NCBI GenBank assembly: GCA_959347315.1
Contig: OY365806.1
Span: forward strand, 30,126,847-30,190,846
Reading direction: 5' to 3'
DNA length: 64,000 nt
Source: Bimastos eiseni
Taxonomy: Eukaryota; Annelida; Clitellata; Crassiclitellata; Lumbricidae
Shown here: one piece after another, positions 1 to 12,545 of the stretch
Position numbering within the stretch: the stretch's first letter is position 1
Layout: every line of letters begins with the position of its first letter
Program-made: the position numbers and the translations under genes
Notes under the pieces: generated by a model
What the model was told of the DNA's origin: nothing
What the model saw: only the letters and a program-made list of their open reading frames with translations
The model's database searches: none

Positions 1-417
1 CGACGCATAGAAAACTGTCTTACCGCGGGCGACGGCGGCTGGATAATTCCTCCTCATCCTGTTGCTATGGTCACCGGTAACCATGGAACCGAGCCTTCCG
101 TTCTTCGTCGGTCTGTCCATCCGGGGCGATGAAGAGAAGACGTTGCTGGTCATCGTCCGTCCATCGACTGACCATCTGCGGCCGTGGTCAAGCGCCGAGT
201 GCTGACCACTGTTCGCTGTCGTCCACCGCAGCCGAACAGCCCAGACTCTGCCATCAATCATCGGTAGCCGCAGCGCTACCGAGCCAACGATGGACAGATG
301 GAAGGACGGATGGACGAACGGATGGACGACGTAGGTACGAAAGATGAGACGAAGGGAGGGAGCGAGGGAAGGAGGGAGGGAGGGATGAAGCAAAGGGATG
401 AAGAGAAAGAGAGAGTT

Positions 418-442
418 GCTGCTGCTGCTGCTGCTGCTGCTG
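418..442 (+). repeat. (GCT)n / (CAG)n microsatellite
   Basis: Eight uninterrupted GCT units immediately upstream of the polypurine tract. Confidence 0.9.
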
Positions 443-514
443 TGCTGACATGAGCTGAGAGGGATATCGATCGAAGCCGAATGAAAGGCTCGAGCAGAAG
501 GATGACAAGTAGGA

Positions 515-597
515 AGATGAAGAGACGAGGAGGAGGAAAAGGACGAAGCAGAGGAAGAGGAAGAGGAGGAGGAGGAAGAGGAGAAGGAAGACGAAGC

Positions 598-628
<31 letters not shown>

Positions 629-855
629 GAAGAGGAGGAAGAAGACAAAGCAGAGGAAGAGGAGGAGGAGGAAGAGAAAGACGAAGCAGAGGAAGAGGAA
701 GGGGAGGAGGAGGAAGAGGAGGTGGAAGACGAAGCAGAGGAAGAGGAGGAGGAGGAAGAGAAGGAGGAAGACGAAGCAGAGGAGGAGGAGGAAGAGGAGG
801 AAGAAGACGAAGCAGAGGAAGAGGAGGAGGAGGAAGAGAACGAGGAAGACGAAGC

Positions 856-886
<31 letters not shown>

Positions 887-1435
887 GAAGAGGAGGAAGA
901 GGAGGAAGAAGACGAAGCAGAGGAAGAGGAGGAGGAGGAAGACGAAGACGAAGCAGAGGAAGAGGAAGGGGAGGAGGAGGAAGAGGAGGAGGAAGACGAA
1001 GCAGAGGAAGAGGAGGAGGAGGAAGAGAAGGAGGAAGACGAAGCAGAGGAGGAGGAGGAAGAGGAGGAAGAAGACGAAGCAGAGGAAGAGGAGGAGGAAG
1101 AGGAAGACGAAGCAGAGGAAGAGGAAGGGGAGGAGGAGGAAGAGGAGGAGGAAGACAAAGCAGAGGAAGAGGAGGAGGAGAAAGAGGAGGAGGAAGACGA
1201 AGCAGGGGAAGAGGAGGAGGAGGAGGAAGAAGAGGAAGAGGAGGAAGAGGAGGCGAAAGAGGAGGCGAAAGAGGAGGACGAGGAAGAGGAGGAGGAGGAA
1301 GAGAAGGCGAAAGAGGAGGCGAAAGAGGAGGACGAGGAAGAGGAGGAGGAGGAAGAGAAGGAGGATGAGGAAGAGGATGAGGAGGAAGAGGAGAAGGAAG
1401 AAGAGGAGGAGGAAAGATTGTACGGAGTAGGAAAA
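515..1435 (+). repeat. ~0.9-kb polypurine (GA-rich) tract
   Basis: Nearly all A and G on the plus strand, with scattered C and almost no T. It is built from GAGGAAGAG-type triplets with recurring GAAGACGAAGCAGAGG blocks. Because every stop codon starts with T, a T-free strand is open in all three forward frames, so the long Glu-rich and Arg/Gly-rich ORFs are not evidence of coding. Mirror-symmetric polypurine and GGA runs could form H-DNA or G-rich structures. Confidence 0.9.
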
Positions 1436-1439
1436 GGAT

Positions 1440-2073
1440 GGACCCAGATTTAACTAGAAGGAGGATATGAGGAATAAAAGCAGATGACACAGATTAAGAG
1501 AGAGGCAAAGAGAGAGCGGAGGACGAATGGAATTGCACGTGCAGTGCAATGGGAAGAAGACGATGCTGGAGAATAACTAGGACATGGTAACATGAAGGAG
1601 GAAGACTGGAAGTGATGGTGGAAGAAATGAGGCGCAGTCGACACAGCGTCCATCTGTTACTATGGATGGATCGACATTCGTGGAAGGAAGGAGACATAGA
1701 GTTAAGGAGAGAGACAGACAGAAACGAAGAGATACACAGATAGAGAGTAAGAGACGGAGAGAGACAGAAACGCCACTGGTTGATTGGTTGATTTATTGAT
1801 TGATTAATTGATTGATTGGTTGGTTGATTGAACGAGCGAATGAGTGATGAGTGAGTGAAGAAAAGAAAAGAGGGCGGACTAGAAAGAGGAAGGAGTGAGA
1901 TAAGAAAGGAAGATTCAAGACACGGAAGCAGAAGAGGAGTGATGGAGAGAGGGTGGAATAGAGAGAGCGACTGAGAGAAGAGTCATCGGTTTCTGTGACC
2001 TTCTTCCCTTCTTCCAGTAGACGTTCAATTGGCAAAATGTGGTTGACATTTGAATCACTCCATCACTGTTTCC
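1440..2073. other. low-complexity purine-biased DNA, no gene
   Basis: AG-rich sequence with a short run of TTGATTGA-type words at about 1778-1830. No exon, RNA or transposon signature was recognised. Confidence 0.5.
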
Positions 2074-2565
2074 AATCAGTCAGTCAGCCAGTCAGTCTGC
2101 CAGTCAGTCAGTCAGTCAGTCAGCCAACCAGTCAGTGAGTCAGTGAGTCAGTGAGTCAGTGAGTCAGCGAGTCAGCCAGTCAGCCAGTCAGCCAGTCAGT
2201 CAGTCAGTCAGTCAGTCAGTCAGTCAGTCAGCCAGCCAGCCAGTCAGTCAGTCAGTCAGTCAGTCAGTCAGTCAGTCAGTCAGTCAGTCAGTCAGTCAGT
2301 CAGTCAGTCAGTCAGTCAGTCAGTCAGTCAGTCAGTCAGTCAGTCAGTCAGTCAGTCAGTCAGTCAGTCAGTCAGTCAGTCAGTCAGTCAGTCAGTCAGT
2401 CAGTCAGTCAGTCAGTCAGTCAGTCAGTCAGTCAGTCAGTCAGTCAGTCAGTCAGTCAGTCAGTCAGTCAGTCAGTCAGTCAGTCAGTCAGTCAGTCAGT
2501 CAGTCAGTCAGTCAGTCAGTCAGTCAGTCAGTCAGTCAGTCAGTCAGTCAGTCAGTCAGTCAGTC
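2074..2565 (+). repeat. (CAGT)n tetranucleotide array
   Basis: A perfect (CAGT)n run of about 81 units from 2241 to 2564, preceded by degenerate units from 2074 with CAGC and GAGT variants. The apparent Ser-Val-Ser-Gln ORF is a by-product of a four-base period read in threes. Confidence 0.97.
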
Positions 2566-3486
2566 TACCTCTGCCTGTGTGCATGTGGTCTGCCTGTCCG
2601 CGATCAGATACCTGTGATACTATCTCTAATACTCTATGTTTGCCTGTCTAGGTCCGTCTGTCCATCCTGCTGTTTGCATGCTCTGTCTGCTTCTACCCTT
2701 GTCACCTTAAACTATGCTGATGTGTTGAATAATCTGTCCGCATGTATATCATGTCTGCCTGTTTTCGATCTAAACGGGAAGTTCTTCATTTTATGAAGTA
2801 TCGAAATGCGGTAGGCCTACATTTGAACCTATACCGTAAGCCTTCTGGTTCTATTGGCGAGGCTGAGGAGAGTGACAAGTCATAATCTGGCTTGGGGAAT
2901 GATTCCTTGAAGTCATAGCGGATCTCGATAAGTTACGTGGTTATAGAGTCAATCAATCATTTAGTCAATTCTGTCCGAATATTTTCATGGCATACAGCAT
3001 GATACAGATTTTCGACGACTCCACTTAACTTGCACCTCATTATAAAGTACTTAGCTACCAAATCAATACATCGACTGTACACGGTCTTTGTAAGGATCAG
3101 AAACCTTGTTACGGGACGGGTCACACGCCTTCATGTGTTCATGCTAAGAACCATAGTGGCACTAAGTAAGTTGCTCAACGTTAGGCACACCTAACGATTC
3201 CAAGTGGGGCGGTCTAGTTCTAGTACAGTCGCGGGTTAATTCGTAATTCATGAGACATTTTGCTGTCATCGCTGACGTCGTGATAAGTAGATGCGATGCA
3301 TCTCCACTGGTTAATCCAGGGTTGACAAATAGCTTGTCAACGTTTAACCTCAGGGATAGCAGGACGTTGGTCACGTGTTCGGAGGCTCATGGTGAAGGCT
3401 GTTATGTAGAGCATGAAAAGAATTTGCTCAATCAGAGTTATGAACGCTAAACAGTCTGATTCGTAGTGACTGGTAAACCACTTATA
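2566..3486. other. no recognisable feature
   Basis: Unique-looking AT-rich DNA with only short ORFs. No family match or RNA gene was seen. Confidence 0.4.
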
Positions 3487-4949
3487 CACTGTGCCCGGAA
3501 ATAAAGAGACCCCCTACTGATAATGTGAAAATATATACTAAACATTCGTCGATATTTAAAATTCCAAAGCCTTTTTAATCCTGACATATTTATCTAGCAG
3601 TGCATAAAATATAATGGCTCCTGTCGTACAATAATGACGTCATTTCCTTTCAAATTCAAGTATTAAAGACTGTCTATAATATATCTACTGAATTTTCAAC
3701 TTTTTAAAAATACTGTCGATAAACCACTATGGATTTATTTCGAATTTATTCTTCTATTTAACAGCGTTGGATACGAGACAAAAAACTCAAGACCAAGACC
3801 GAGAGGTCCGAGACCAAGACCGAGAGGTCCGAGACCAAGACCAAGACCGAGACCGATGGTCCGAGACCAAGACCAAGATAGATACTACTTTTTATAAACA
3901 ATTCAATTTATTAAGACGCTATAACGGAATAAAACGCTAGAAACGTCAATTTTATTGCTGAAGAATGCAAATCTTAATAATGGTCCAGAAAACAGATTTC
4001 CCGTCTTCTCTGAACTTTTGTGGGTTCAGCACTTGGCTTCGGCCTGGGAATATCACACTCTAAATTACTTACAGTATACGATGGGTAAATACTTTAAGAC
4101 AGCTGAACAAGTAGATTAACGTTCCGTTTGAATGGTGCACTGGTACTACGTACTTCGGATTTGTAGGTTAATAGTGTCTACACGTGGCCGACCACATAAT
4201 TATTAGATTGCTCCAAAACCTTGAAGTTTGTGAAAGCAAATTTTCAAATGGCTGGCTCCGTTGCAAATGCATTATTTCTGCTCATATTAACATATAAATA
4301 AAGATCTATTAGTTTGGTCAGCACGCCATAAATCGGTAACAATCTCGTAGGTCCTAAACATCCAGTGTCTCTAATAATCGAAAATAGTCGACAAATATAG
4401 GAAAAAATGCTCTGATGCGGCAAATGACCAAGAACGCTAATATATTACAGAGACCAATTCCAAGACCGTTACTTCAAGACCAAGGACAAGACCGGCGCAT
4501 TTCTGACCAAGACCTAGACCAAGACCGATGGTCCGAGACCAAGACCAAGACTGTTGCATTCGAGACCAAGACCGCAGTTTTCCGGTCTCGAGACCGTCTT
4601 GAGACCAAGACCGCGGTCTCGAGACTACATCCCTGATATTTAAATAATATTAGACTATACAATGTGTTCAAAATGTCCGCCTTTGACCTCAACACCAGCT
4701 TCAAGACACGTGCCATTAGCCAATAGAAGCATTAATGACCAGCTGATCAATTCCTTCCATGCATTGACTTTGTAATTTAATGACGTAGGTCACTATGACG
4801 CAGGTCTACTTTTTAAAACTAGGACGTTCATAAATTAAACATTTGTGGATAAATATGTCATGATTAAAACGGCTTTGGATTTTAAAAAATAGACGATCAT
4901 TTACTAATTATTTTCGTATTATTAGGGGTCCCTTTATTTCAGGATACAG
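3487..4949. mobile_element. Tc1/mariner-like non-autonomous element with ~110-bp TIRs
   Basis: The left end, CACTGTGCCCGGAAATAAAG at 3487, and the inverted right end, CTGTATCCTGAAATAAAG ending at 4949, are both flanked by TA. Similarity continues inward for roughly 110 bp, including CCAAAGCC and GACATATTTATC. It has no recognisable transposase. It is split by a second element at 3761-4635. TA target sites and the terminal words suggest the Tc1/mariner superfamily, by inference. Confidence 0.7.
3761..4635. mobile_element. hAT-like non-autonomous element rich in GACCAAGACC words
   Basis: Starts CAGCGTTGGATACGAGAC and ends in the inverse of CAGGGATGTAGTCTCGAGAC. Flanks are CTATTTAA and ATATTTAA, a 7/8 match to an 8-bp target duplication. 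Both subterminal regions (3787-3880 and 4450-4620) carry direct GACCAAGACC/GAGACC repeats. It is inserted inside the 3487-4949 element. Confidence 0.7.
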
Positions 4950-7655
4950 TACATGTACACCGTAGCTTTATCGTACATTGACTTTTCGTTGTAAGTTCAA
5001 TGATACCCGTTGTATGTGATAAAATCAGTCATTGGGCTTTTCTCTTCCTATTTCTATCGGTTGTTCTAAGGAAATTTCCCCACCCATCTAGTTTTCATCA
5101 TCTTTACTTTAAGCTGGAAATAATACACGTTATTGGACAATGCACTACATGTGCACGTTATTGCTTCTCTGGATTATCTAACGGGAGTGCTACTCCACTG
5201 CCTCCACCTCCTTTTCCTGTTGTTCTTCCTCCTCCTACCTATTCTCTTCCACCTCATCTTACTAGTCCTCCTCCTCCTCTTCCTTCTTCTTACTGCAGGC
5301 CAAAGCAGCCTAAATAATTATCTGGCTAACAAAAAAGTTCTTTGAGTATTAACAATAGGGCTTCATATGTTGCACCATGATATGTTGGCATTTGGGACAC
5401 ATTATTTTTACAGTTTAGTTATTGTCTAGATTACATAAGTTTACGCAGACACTTATGTAATCAGCAAGCTAATTGACCTCAGTTGTCTGGTAGTAAACCA
5501 CGAACCCAAGCAGCATTTTAGACTATAACACTCATACCTTGTAATGTATGCGACATTGAGCTGCAGCCTTCTGGAGCCACATAAAGACACATTAGTGTGT
5601 TCATGTAAACATATAAACAGGCTGCTTAAAAATCGGGCATAAATGCCATCAACTAAGCGATCGCTTCAGAAGCAATGGTCGCTGCTCTACACCGACATCA
5701 TTAGTTTCTACTTTCTAAAGTATACGCCATGAGATGCTTTGTGTTCTCGTGGCGATTGATAAGGCTGAAGGCATTTGAGGTCAGAAGGTACCATTGAGAT
5801 AAGAGGCTGTAAACACGCAACCTGTTTTGAGTTCTCCTTCAGGTCTCGGTTGGCAAGCGGACTTAATTATAAGGACATGTGCTTCTATAGAAAGGACTGG
5901 ATATCTGGTTACATATCCCTATAGTAGTTTTCAGTGTTTACCCGTATCCGATGACTTGCATAACCTTTGACGTTGACCTTGCCTTATCCTTACCCTATCC
6001 AAAAACTGATCTGCTAACTTTTACAGAGCGCCATTTCCAAGTCTGAAGACATTATGTAAAATTAAAGGATGATGGCGACTCTAATAATCTTTGTTATCAT
6101 GATATATGTGGTTAAACTGAAACGACTAATATTACCTCATGCTAAATTGTGTCATTTGATTTAACTATATATATTTTTAATTTGACGTTGTTTACTTGCA
6201 ACGTGGCAACAGGCCTATAGTCTGTTTGAAGATATATAGACATGTAAGAGATTGAAAGCACATCTGATGGCCTACAGGCACACCAGTGTCTGCCGTGCGC
6301 ATATCTTACTTTTAGTGGTGTTAATCATGGAAGCTCAGCCTTCCTTGAAGGCTAGAGGGAAGAAGAGTCAGTCGTGCGTTCAATTAGGTTTCTCGCTTTA
6401 AGCGCGGCAAACGGCGACCTTTCAATGGCACGTTTTACGACCTCCAGCGATGCATGGACGGGGTTCGAATCCTAGACAAGGTCGTGCTGTCTACCAGTCA
6501 GCAGCCACCGTCAACTCCCTCCAACCTTCCTCTTCGCCAGGTCGTTAAATTCGCTGATGTATATCAACCGCTGAGTGGATTCCTAAAACAGAGCAATTCA
6601 ACAGAAGGCTGTTACTCGCAACCTATCTTATTAACAATGGCATTATAAAATCCGTTAAGCATCATTTATGTCGCACGACAAATTCGATTATTATTATTTT
6701 TATTAATTGGACAATTTCCAGAGCGACGTAGCGCAGGCCATGCCGCTACAAGGGCGCTTTACAACAACAAATGTCACGACTCACGATTAGATCGAATAAC
6801 TTGACACACTAAACAAGAACTCATGCAGCCACAAGCGGCGCGCCTTCTTTGTCTACAGCTGTACGAGAACAAATAGTGTATGCCAGCGGTACGCGCACCA
6901 CTATAGGTGTTGCCAAGTGGTACGCAAGAAGCATTTTTATTAAAACATTTAGTAGAAAATGAAAATAATAGCAATTAAGATGCATACAGCTGTGTGATTA
7001 TAACGTAGAAAAGTCGTAGCAGTTATACACCATAGAATAGACTCAATAGGGTAACGTTAGCGCTAGTTGTATTAATTTTAGTAATAGTAGAGTTCACTAA
7101 AATATTTGTCACAGTTGACGGACTCATTAAACTTTCATGTGATGGTGGATTGAAGAGTTAATTTAATAAAGGTCTTGATGAGTGATTTCTGGCTGAAAAT
7201 AAGAGCAGAACATGGATTAATTTCAGACAGAGCGATGAAGTTTTTATTCTTTCAGTACTTCATGTCTCTGTCAAACCGGATTTGCTGCAATGCTTGGCAT
7301 TAAAAACAAATACAGATCGGGTTTTGAACTTGAACTAGACTTGCGTCCAAAATTGACAAAATGAAAGCTTGACATTTGAAAGTAATGCAAATCAAAACAA
7401 GCTTAATGTTCACACTTAAGTGACTAAACTGGTATCTTGTTTTTGATCAATTATTATTTTTAGGCCTAAGAACAATCATCAGCTGTACTCTTCAGTGGTC
7501 GTCCATAAATGACATCACGCAATTTTATCCCCTTCCTCCACTGCCACCTTTCTCCCTCTACCTCCTGCACCACATAATCCCTTCCTCCTCATCCAGCTCC
7601 TCCTCTTCATCCACCTCTTCCTCCAACTCCCTACGTTATTCGATAGACGGCGCAA
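4950..7655. other. mostly unannotated DNA
   Basis: No gene was recognised. It contains a pyrimidine-rich patch at about 5195-5290 and an isolated Pol III B-box-like word GGTTCGAATCC near 6464. No convincing A box accompanies that word, so no tRNA is called. Confidence 0.4.
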
Positions 7656-7657
7656 GT

Positions 7658-7687
7658 CACACGATGGGCCGAACGCCCATCATGTGG
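7658..7687. other. near-perfect hairpin
   Basis: CACACGATGGGC, loop CGAAC, then GCCCATCATGTGG. It is a 12-bp stem with one mismatch. It is isolated and of unknown role. Confidence 0.6.
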
Positions 7688-7789
7688 CGCGTGCCCTCTA
7701 CCACGTGGATCAGTGAGAATTGAGTCACGCTACAGACAGACAGAACGAACGAGCGACATTTCTATTCTATAATAGAAGTTCTAGTACAA

Positions 7790-7980
7790 TGTTGCTATTG
7801 CTTTTATTCTGTTTATTATTATTATTGCTATTATTATTGTTATTATTATTATCATTATTATTATCATTATTATTATATTTATTATCATTATTTTTATTGC
7901 TTTATATATATTATTGTTACTGTTATTATTATTATTGTTGCTGTTATTATTATTACTACTACTATTCCTATTATGTTTAA
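7790..7980 (+). repeat. (ATT)n-rich microsatellite
   Basis: Imperfect TTATTATTA run. The Leu/Tyr-rich ORF over it is a compositional artefact. Confidence 0.9.
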
Positions 7981-8639
7981 TATTGGATGCAGTGCAAAGA
8001 GTGTTCAGGTTGGGTATATGAAGCTTGCACAGATGTGCGAACTGGTAATTTGTGCGACAACTGCCGATGACAATTCTACTAGGCCTAGTTCTAGCTTAGG
8101 CCTAAATATCAACATAATTATGATAGACTAATTTGTTTCATTTAATTGCTGCATCTATCCTTACAAAATTTGAAAAGGCTCCTAGTGTTTTTAAGTTTTA
8201 CGCTAGATATCACAGTATAAACAAAACATACCAAGGCAGTAGTTAGGCGCCTACAGGTAGACCTATGCCCAAATTTTAAGTAAGTTTTTGAAACCTAATC
8301 GACACTTATAAATACATCATCTTAAAAATTGATTTCTTTGACTTTTATTTGGTAATGTAGCAAAACATTTATCTAGACATTATTTGTTATACACATGTAA
8401 AGCTAAGTGGACTATGATTCTTTTGGCAATCATTGAGTATGTAATATATTTAGTGGGGTACAATGCTCAGGTATGAGTATTTTGCCCCGTATATAGGGCA
8501 AAGTGCCCATATTGACCAAAATAATAGAAGACAATTTTAAGCCCAAATTTGAATCCATTAACGTTTTATAATTTATTTAGTTTGTAGCATCAATAATTAT
8601 ATAGACGAAAATAGTGATTGTTATTATCATCTTTGCTAT

Positions 8640-8691
8640 TATCTTTTTCTTGTTATTTATTATTATTATTATCATTTAATTATTGTTTTTA

Positions 8692-8741
<50 letters not shown>

Positions 8742-8745
8742 ATCA
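8640..8745 (+). repeat. (ATT)n microsatellite
   Basis: Long ATT run, about 110 bp before a second run at 8848-8935. The DNA flanking the second run is a degenerate duplication. Confidence 0.9.
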
Positions 8746-8847
8746 TTTATTAAACTCAACAGTTTTTCTCTCCTCAACGGCTATCGCTCTTCAAACTCAG
8801 TAGATCAGCAAAGGAACCGGCAAAAGCGACGGGATTAAAGCGTTGTA

Positions 8848-8879
8848 TTATAAAAATAATAAAAATAATAATAATAATA

Positions 8880-8910
<31 letters not shown>

Positions 8911-8935
8911 TTATTACTATTATTATTATTATTGG
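8848..8935 (+). repeat. (AAT)/(ATT) microsatellite
   Basis: AAT units switch to ATT units midway, making an internal inverted repeat able to fold on itself. Confidence 0.85.
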
Positions 8936-8939
8936 AACG

Positions 8940-9133
8940 ATTTTTCCCTCGGCAAGATCCGGCTGCACAAACGAACCACCGAAAGAAATGGCGTTGAAAC
9001 GTTGTACCGTGACTGACAAGCGCTGAAGAACGTAGCTTGTCTCTTTTGACTCTCCGATGACCATTGTTATGTGGCGCACCACCTGCCTGAAGAATTCGAA
9101 TGCCACCGGTACAAAGTGGTGGGTTTCCTTCAC
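8940..9133 (-). pseudogene. possible retroelement ORF C-terminal remnant
   Basis: The minus-strand peptide has HHFVPVAFEFF and later YVLQRLSVTVQRFNAISFGGSF. From memory this resembles the C-terminal block (FVPVAVET..., LLQRLSVAVQRGNA) of a widespread invertebrate retroelement ORF. A second diverged copy of the last piece (RFNPVAFAGSF) lies across the microsatellite at about 8805-8845. The ORF is truncated. Family assignment is tentative. Confidence 0.4.
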
Positions 9134-9589
9134 CTCATTGCATTGTTATTATTAAAAATCAATGATGTACTAAACTGACAATAGGATGTCTTTCCAACGC
9201 GCGGGTCCACATACTATTGTGAAGCAGTCCATTGCTTCCAGCACGAGGCAGTTTCATCTTTTACGATTGTGCGCGACCGTAAAACAGCGGCTCGTGTGTC
9301 GAATACCGTTTGCCGTCTCAATTTTAATCACGGATGCACGGGCAAAGAGCCTCTTTCGGGGCTCTTTGGTGACATCTGACGGCCAGGATGGCTTCCTTTG
9401 ATCCAAGACGGGCTAGCGGCGCTTCTCAAGATGCCATCTAGGATACTCCGTAGTGATTCGACGATCGCTGCCACGGAAATCACCCTGGCAACGCTTGCTT
9501 TTGCCGTCTTCATTCCCTTGTTGCTGCGTCCAAAACGGAACGATTTTCGTCTAAGCCAGCGCAAAGACGATGGGAAGCTTACGACTAAA

Positions 9590-10925
9590 AGCAGACGAAC
9601 GAAGACAGACCAATGAGAGCAGACGACCGAAGACAGACGAAAAAAAGCAGACGAACGAAGACAGACGAATAGGAGCAGACAACCGAAGACAGACGAATGA
9701 GAGCAGACGAATGAGAGCAGACGACAGAAGATTCACGAATGAGAGCAGACGACTGAAGACAGACGAATGAGAGCCGACGACCGAAGACAAACGAATGAGA
9801 GCAGACGAACGAGGACAGACGAATAGGAGCAGACGACCGAAGACAGCCGAATAGGAGCAGACGAACGAAGACAGACGAATAAGAGCAGACAACCGAAGAC
9901 AGACCAATGAGAGCAGACGACCGAATACAGACGAATGAGAGCAGACGACCGAAGATAAACGAATACTAGCAAACGACCGAAGACAGACGAAAAAAAGCAG
10001 ACGACAGAAGACAGACGAGTAGGAGCAGACGACCGAAGACAGACCAATGAGAGCAGACGACCGCAGACAGACGAATAAGAGTAGAATTTGAAAGACAGAC
10101 GAAGAAGAGCAAACGACCGAAGACAGACGAATGAGAGTAGAATTTGGAAGACAGACGAAGAAGAGCAAACGACCGAAAACAGACGAATGAGAGCAGACGA
10201 CCGAAGACAAACGAATGAGAGCAGACGAACGAGGACAGACGAATAGGAGCAGACGAACGAAGACAGACAAATAGGAGCAGACGACCGAAGACAGCCGACT
10301 AGGAGCAGACGAACGAAGACAGACGAATAAGAGCAGACAACCGAAGACAGACGAATAAGAGTAGAATTTGAAAGACAGACGAAGAAGAGCAAACGACTGA
10401 AGACAGACGAATGAGAGTAGAATTTGGAAGACAGACGAAGAAGAGCAGACGACAGAAGACAGACGAATAAGAGCAGACGAACGAGGACAGACGAATAGGA
10501 GCAGACGAACGAAGACAGACGAATAGGAGCAGACGACCGAAGACAGCCGACTAGGAGCAGACGAACGAAGACAGACGAATAAGAGCAGACAATCGAAGAC
10601 AGACGAATGAGAGCAGACGACAGAAGATTCACGAATGTGAGCAGACGACTGAAGACAGACGAATGAGAGCAGACGAACGAGGACAGACGAATATTAGCAG
10701 ACGAACGAAGACAGACGAATAGGAGCAGACGACCGAAGACAACCGACTAGGAGCAGACGAACGAAGACAGACGAATAAGAGCAGACAATCGAAGACAGAC
10801 GAATGAGAGCAGACGACAGAAGACAGACGAGTAGGAGCAAACGACCGAAGACAGACCAATGAGAGCAGACGACCGAATACAGACGAATGAGAGCAGACGA
10901 CCGAAGACAGACGAATAAGAGCAAA
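9590..10925 (+). repeat. 28-bp minisatellite with 280-bp higher-order repeat
   Basis: Tandem units of about 28 bp (AGCAGACGACCGAAGACAGA core). A variant block, GTAGAATTTGAAAGACAGAC, occurs at 10081 and again at 10361, exactly ten units apart, showing block-wise expansion. The long minus-strand Ser/Leu/Val ORFs are the 28-bp period read as a 28-residue period. Confidence 0.92.
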
Positions 10926-11407
10926 CGATATGATTCAGCAGACGATGGGAAGCTAAATCAAGTCAGATGACGGAAAATATAACAGTTCTATTTTCTAACT
11001 AATCGACGTGGGTGCCCTATCATCAATCGGAGAAAAGTTAATCTGGATATCGCGTCCTCACACAGAAGCAGCTTCTATTTTGCAAATTCCTGAGTGGAAG
11101 AGGTTCTTTGCGTGTATGGAGTTCATCGGCCAATACAGCTCCACTGTACGACATGATCTTCCTTTTAGAGCTGGAGAGGCGATTATGTGCGAGACAGACA
11201 TAAAATCGCTGTCGCCTCCTTACGTTTCAATGCACTTGGAAGGCATTTATAGTATACCTGAGTAGAAACGTTGTCGGATAATGGACACCTATAAATTACA
11301 GTCGACGGCCTCTGCTGCCTTGTGTGCGAGACTTATCTAAGTGAACCTGACGACAGACAATGCCGCATCCCAAAGGAATCTTTATATCCCAAAGGAATCA
11401 AATGTAT

Positions 11408-11409
<2 letters not shown>
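10926..11409. other. no recognisable feature
   Basis: Contains an 85-codon plus-strand ORF (11008-11265) with no family resemblance. Likely non-coding. Confidence 0.35.

Positions 11410-11489
<80 letters not shown>
11410..11489. repeat. (TA)n microsatellite
   Basis: About 40 perfect TA units. Confidence 0.98.
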
Positions 11490-11495
<6 letters not shown>

Positions 11496-12157
11496 CTCAT
11501 GCGCACATTGATACATTTATTTAATACTTCAAAATTTAGCAGAAATACTATAGGCCTTATATGCTGATTCACACCTATAAATGTTTTCAAATACTGTGAC
11601 TAATGTGTTTAGGTTTATATATTTATCGAAGTGTGCATTAAAGTAGGCCTATATCTTTTTCATATATAATCGTTGTTGTAACCAAGAAATTTTTAAAGCG
11701 CCCTAAAAACGAAATTGCGAAAAGGTTTGCAGAGGTATAATCTTAATCGAAAACTCCAAACCTTAAAGCGCTACTCTAAACCTAAGCGTAGGGCACCAGG
11801 TTAATCACGGGCGCTCGGTCATGTATCACATGAGGCTATCCTGAGATCGATGTCCAGTGGAGGTCCGATTCTTGTTACCGGACAGACGAGAGAGAAAATG
11901 TCGAAAAGGAGGCGGGATCGTTGAGGACGAGAACGCATTGAAGGTCAATGATGATTGGATAGATGGTAATCTGTATGTCAGCGAATTACTTGATTTACCG
12001 ATGTCGCATTGAGAAACATCATTATTGCATGACTCACATATTCTGTTGTGAATACATTCTTCTATTTTCATGAATTATATATATCTATGCAAAAAAGCTT
12101 TCTTGATTTGGCCAGTTGATCGATACCCGATCGATTAACAACTTCGGACTTCGTTGG

Positions 12158-12159
12158 CG

Positions 12160-12194
<35 letters not shown>

Positions 12195-12545
12195 TATTAT
12201 TATTATTATAGTAACAATAATAACAATAATATTAATCATAGAGCCTAACAATAAAATAATTATAATAATAATACCAATAACAATAGCAATAATAATAATA
12301 GTAATAATAATAATAATAATAATTGTACTATTAGCAATAACAATAATAGAAACAATGACAATAACAATAGTAATAATACTAATAAGAATAACAATAGCAA
12401 TAGCAATAATGATGATAGTAATAATAATAATAATTATTGTACTATTAGCAATAGCAATGATAAAAACAACGACAATAACAATAGTAATAATACTAATAAG
12501 AAAAACGATAACAATAAAAATGACAATAATAAAAATAAAACACCT
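12158..12545 (+). repeat. (AAT)n-derived complex with a 114-bp tandem duplication
   Basis: AAT/ATA-rich DNA, open in both directions because stop codons are scarce in its repeat frame. The block beginning ATTGTACTATTAGCAATA at 12322 is repeated at 12436 with substitutions, so a 114-bp unit has duplicated. Confidence 0.85.

Noticed and set aside
276..1490. Long Pro/Leu-rich, Glu-rich and Arg/Gly-rich ORFs over the GA tract
   Set aside because: They follow from a nearly T-free strand. All frames are open and no domain or start context supports coding.
2159..2617. 152-aa Ser-Val-Ser-Gln ORF
   Set aside because: Pure translation of a CAGT tetranucleotide array.
6440..6490. tRNA gene suggested by GGTTCGAATCC
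   Set aside because: No cloverleaf or clear A box at the right distance. Chance, or a decayed SINE.
9551..10924. Large Ser/Val/Leu-rich minus-strand ORFs
   Set aside because: The 28-bp tandem repeat gives an automatic 28-residue period with no known domain.
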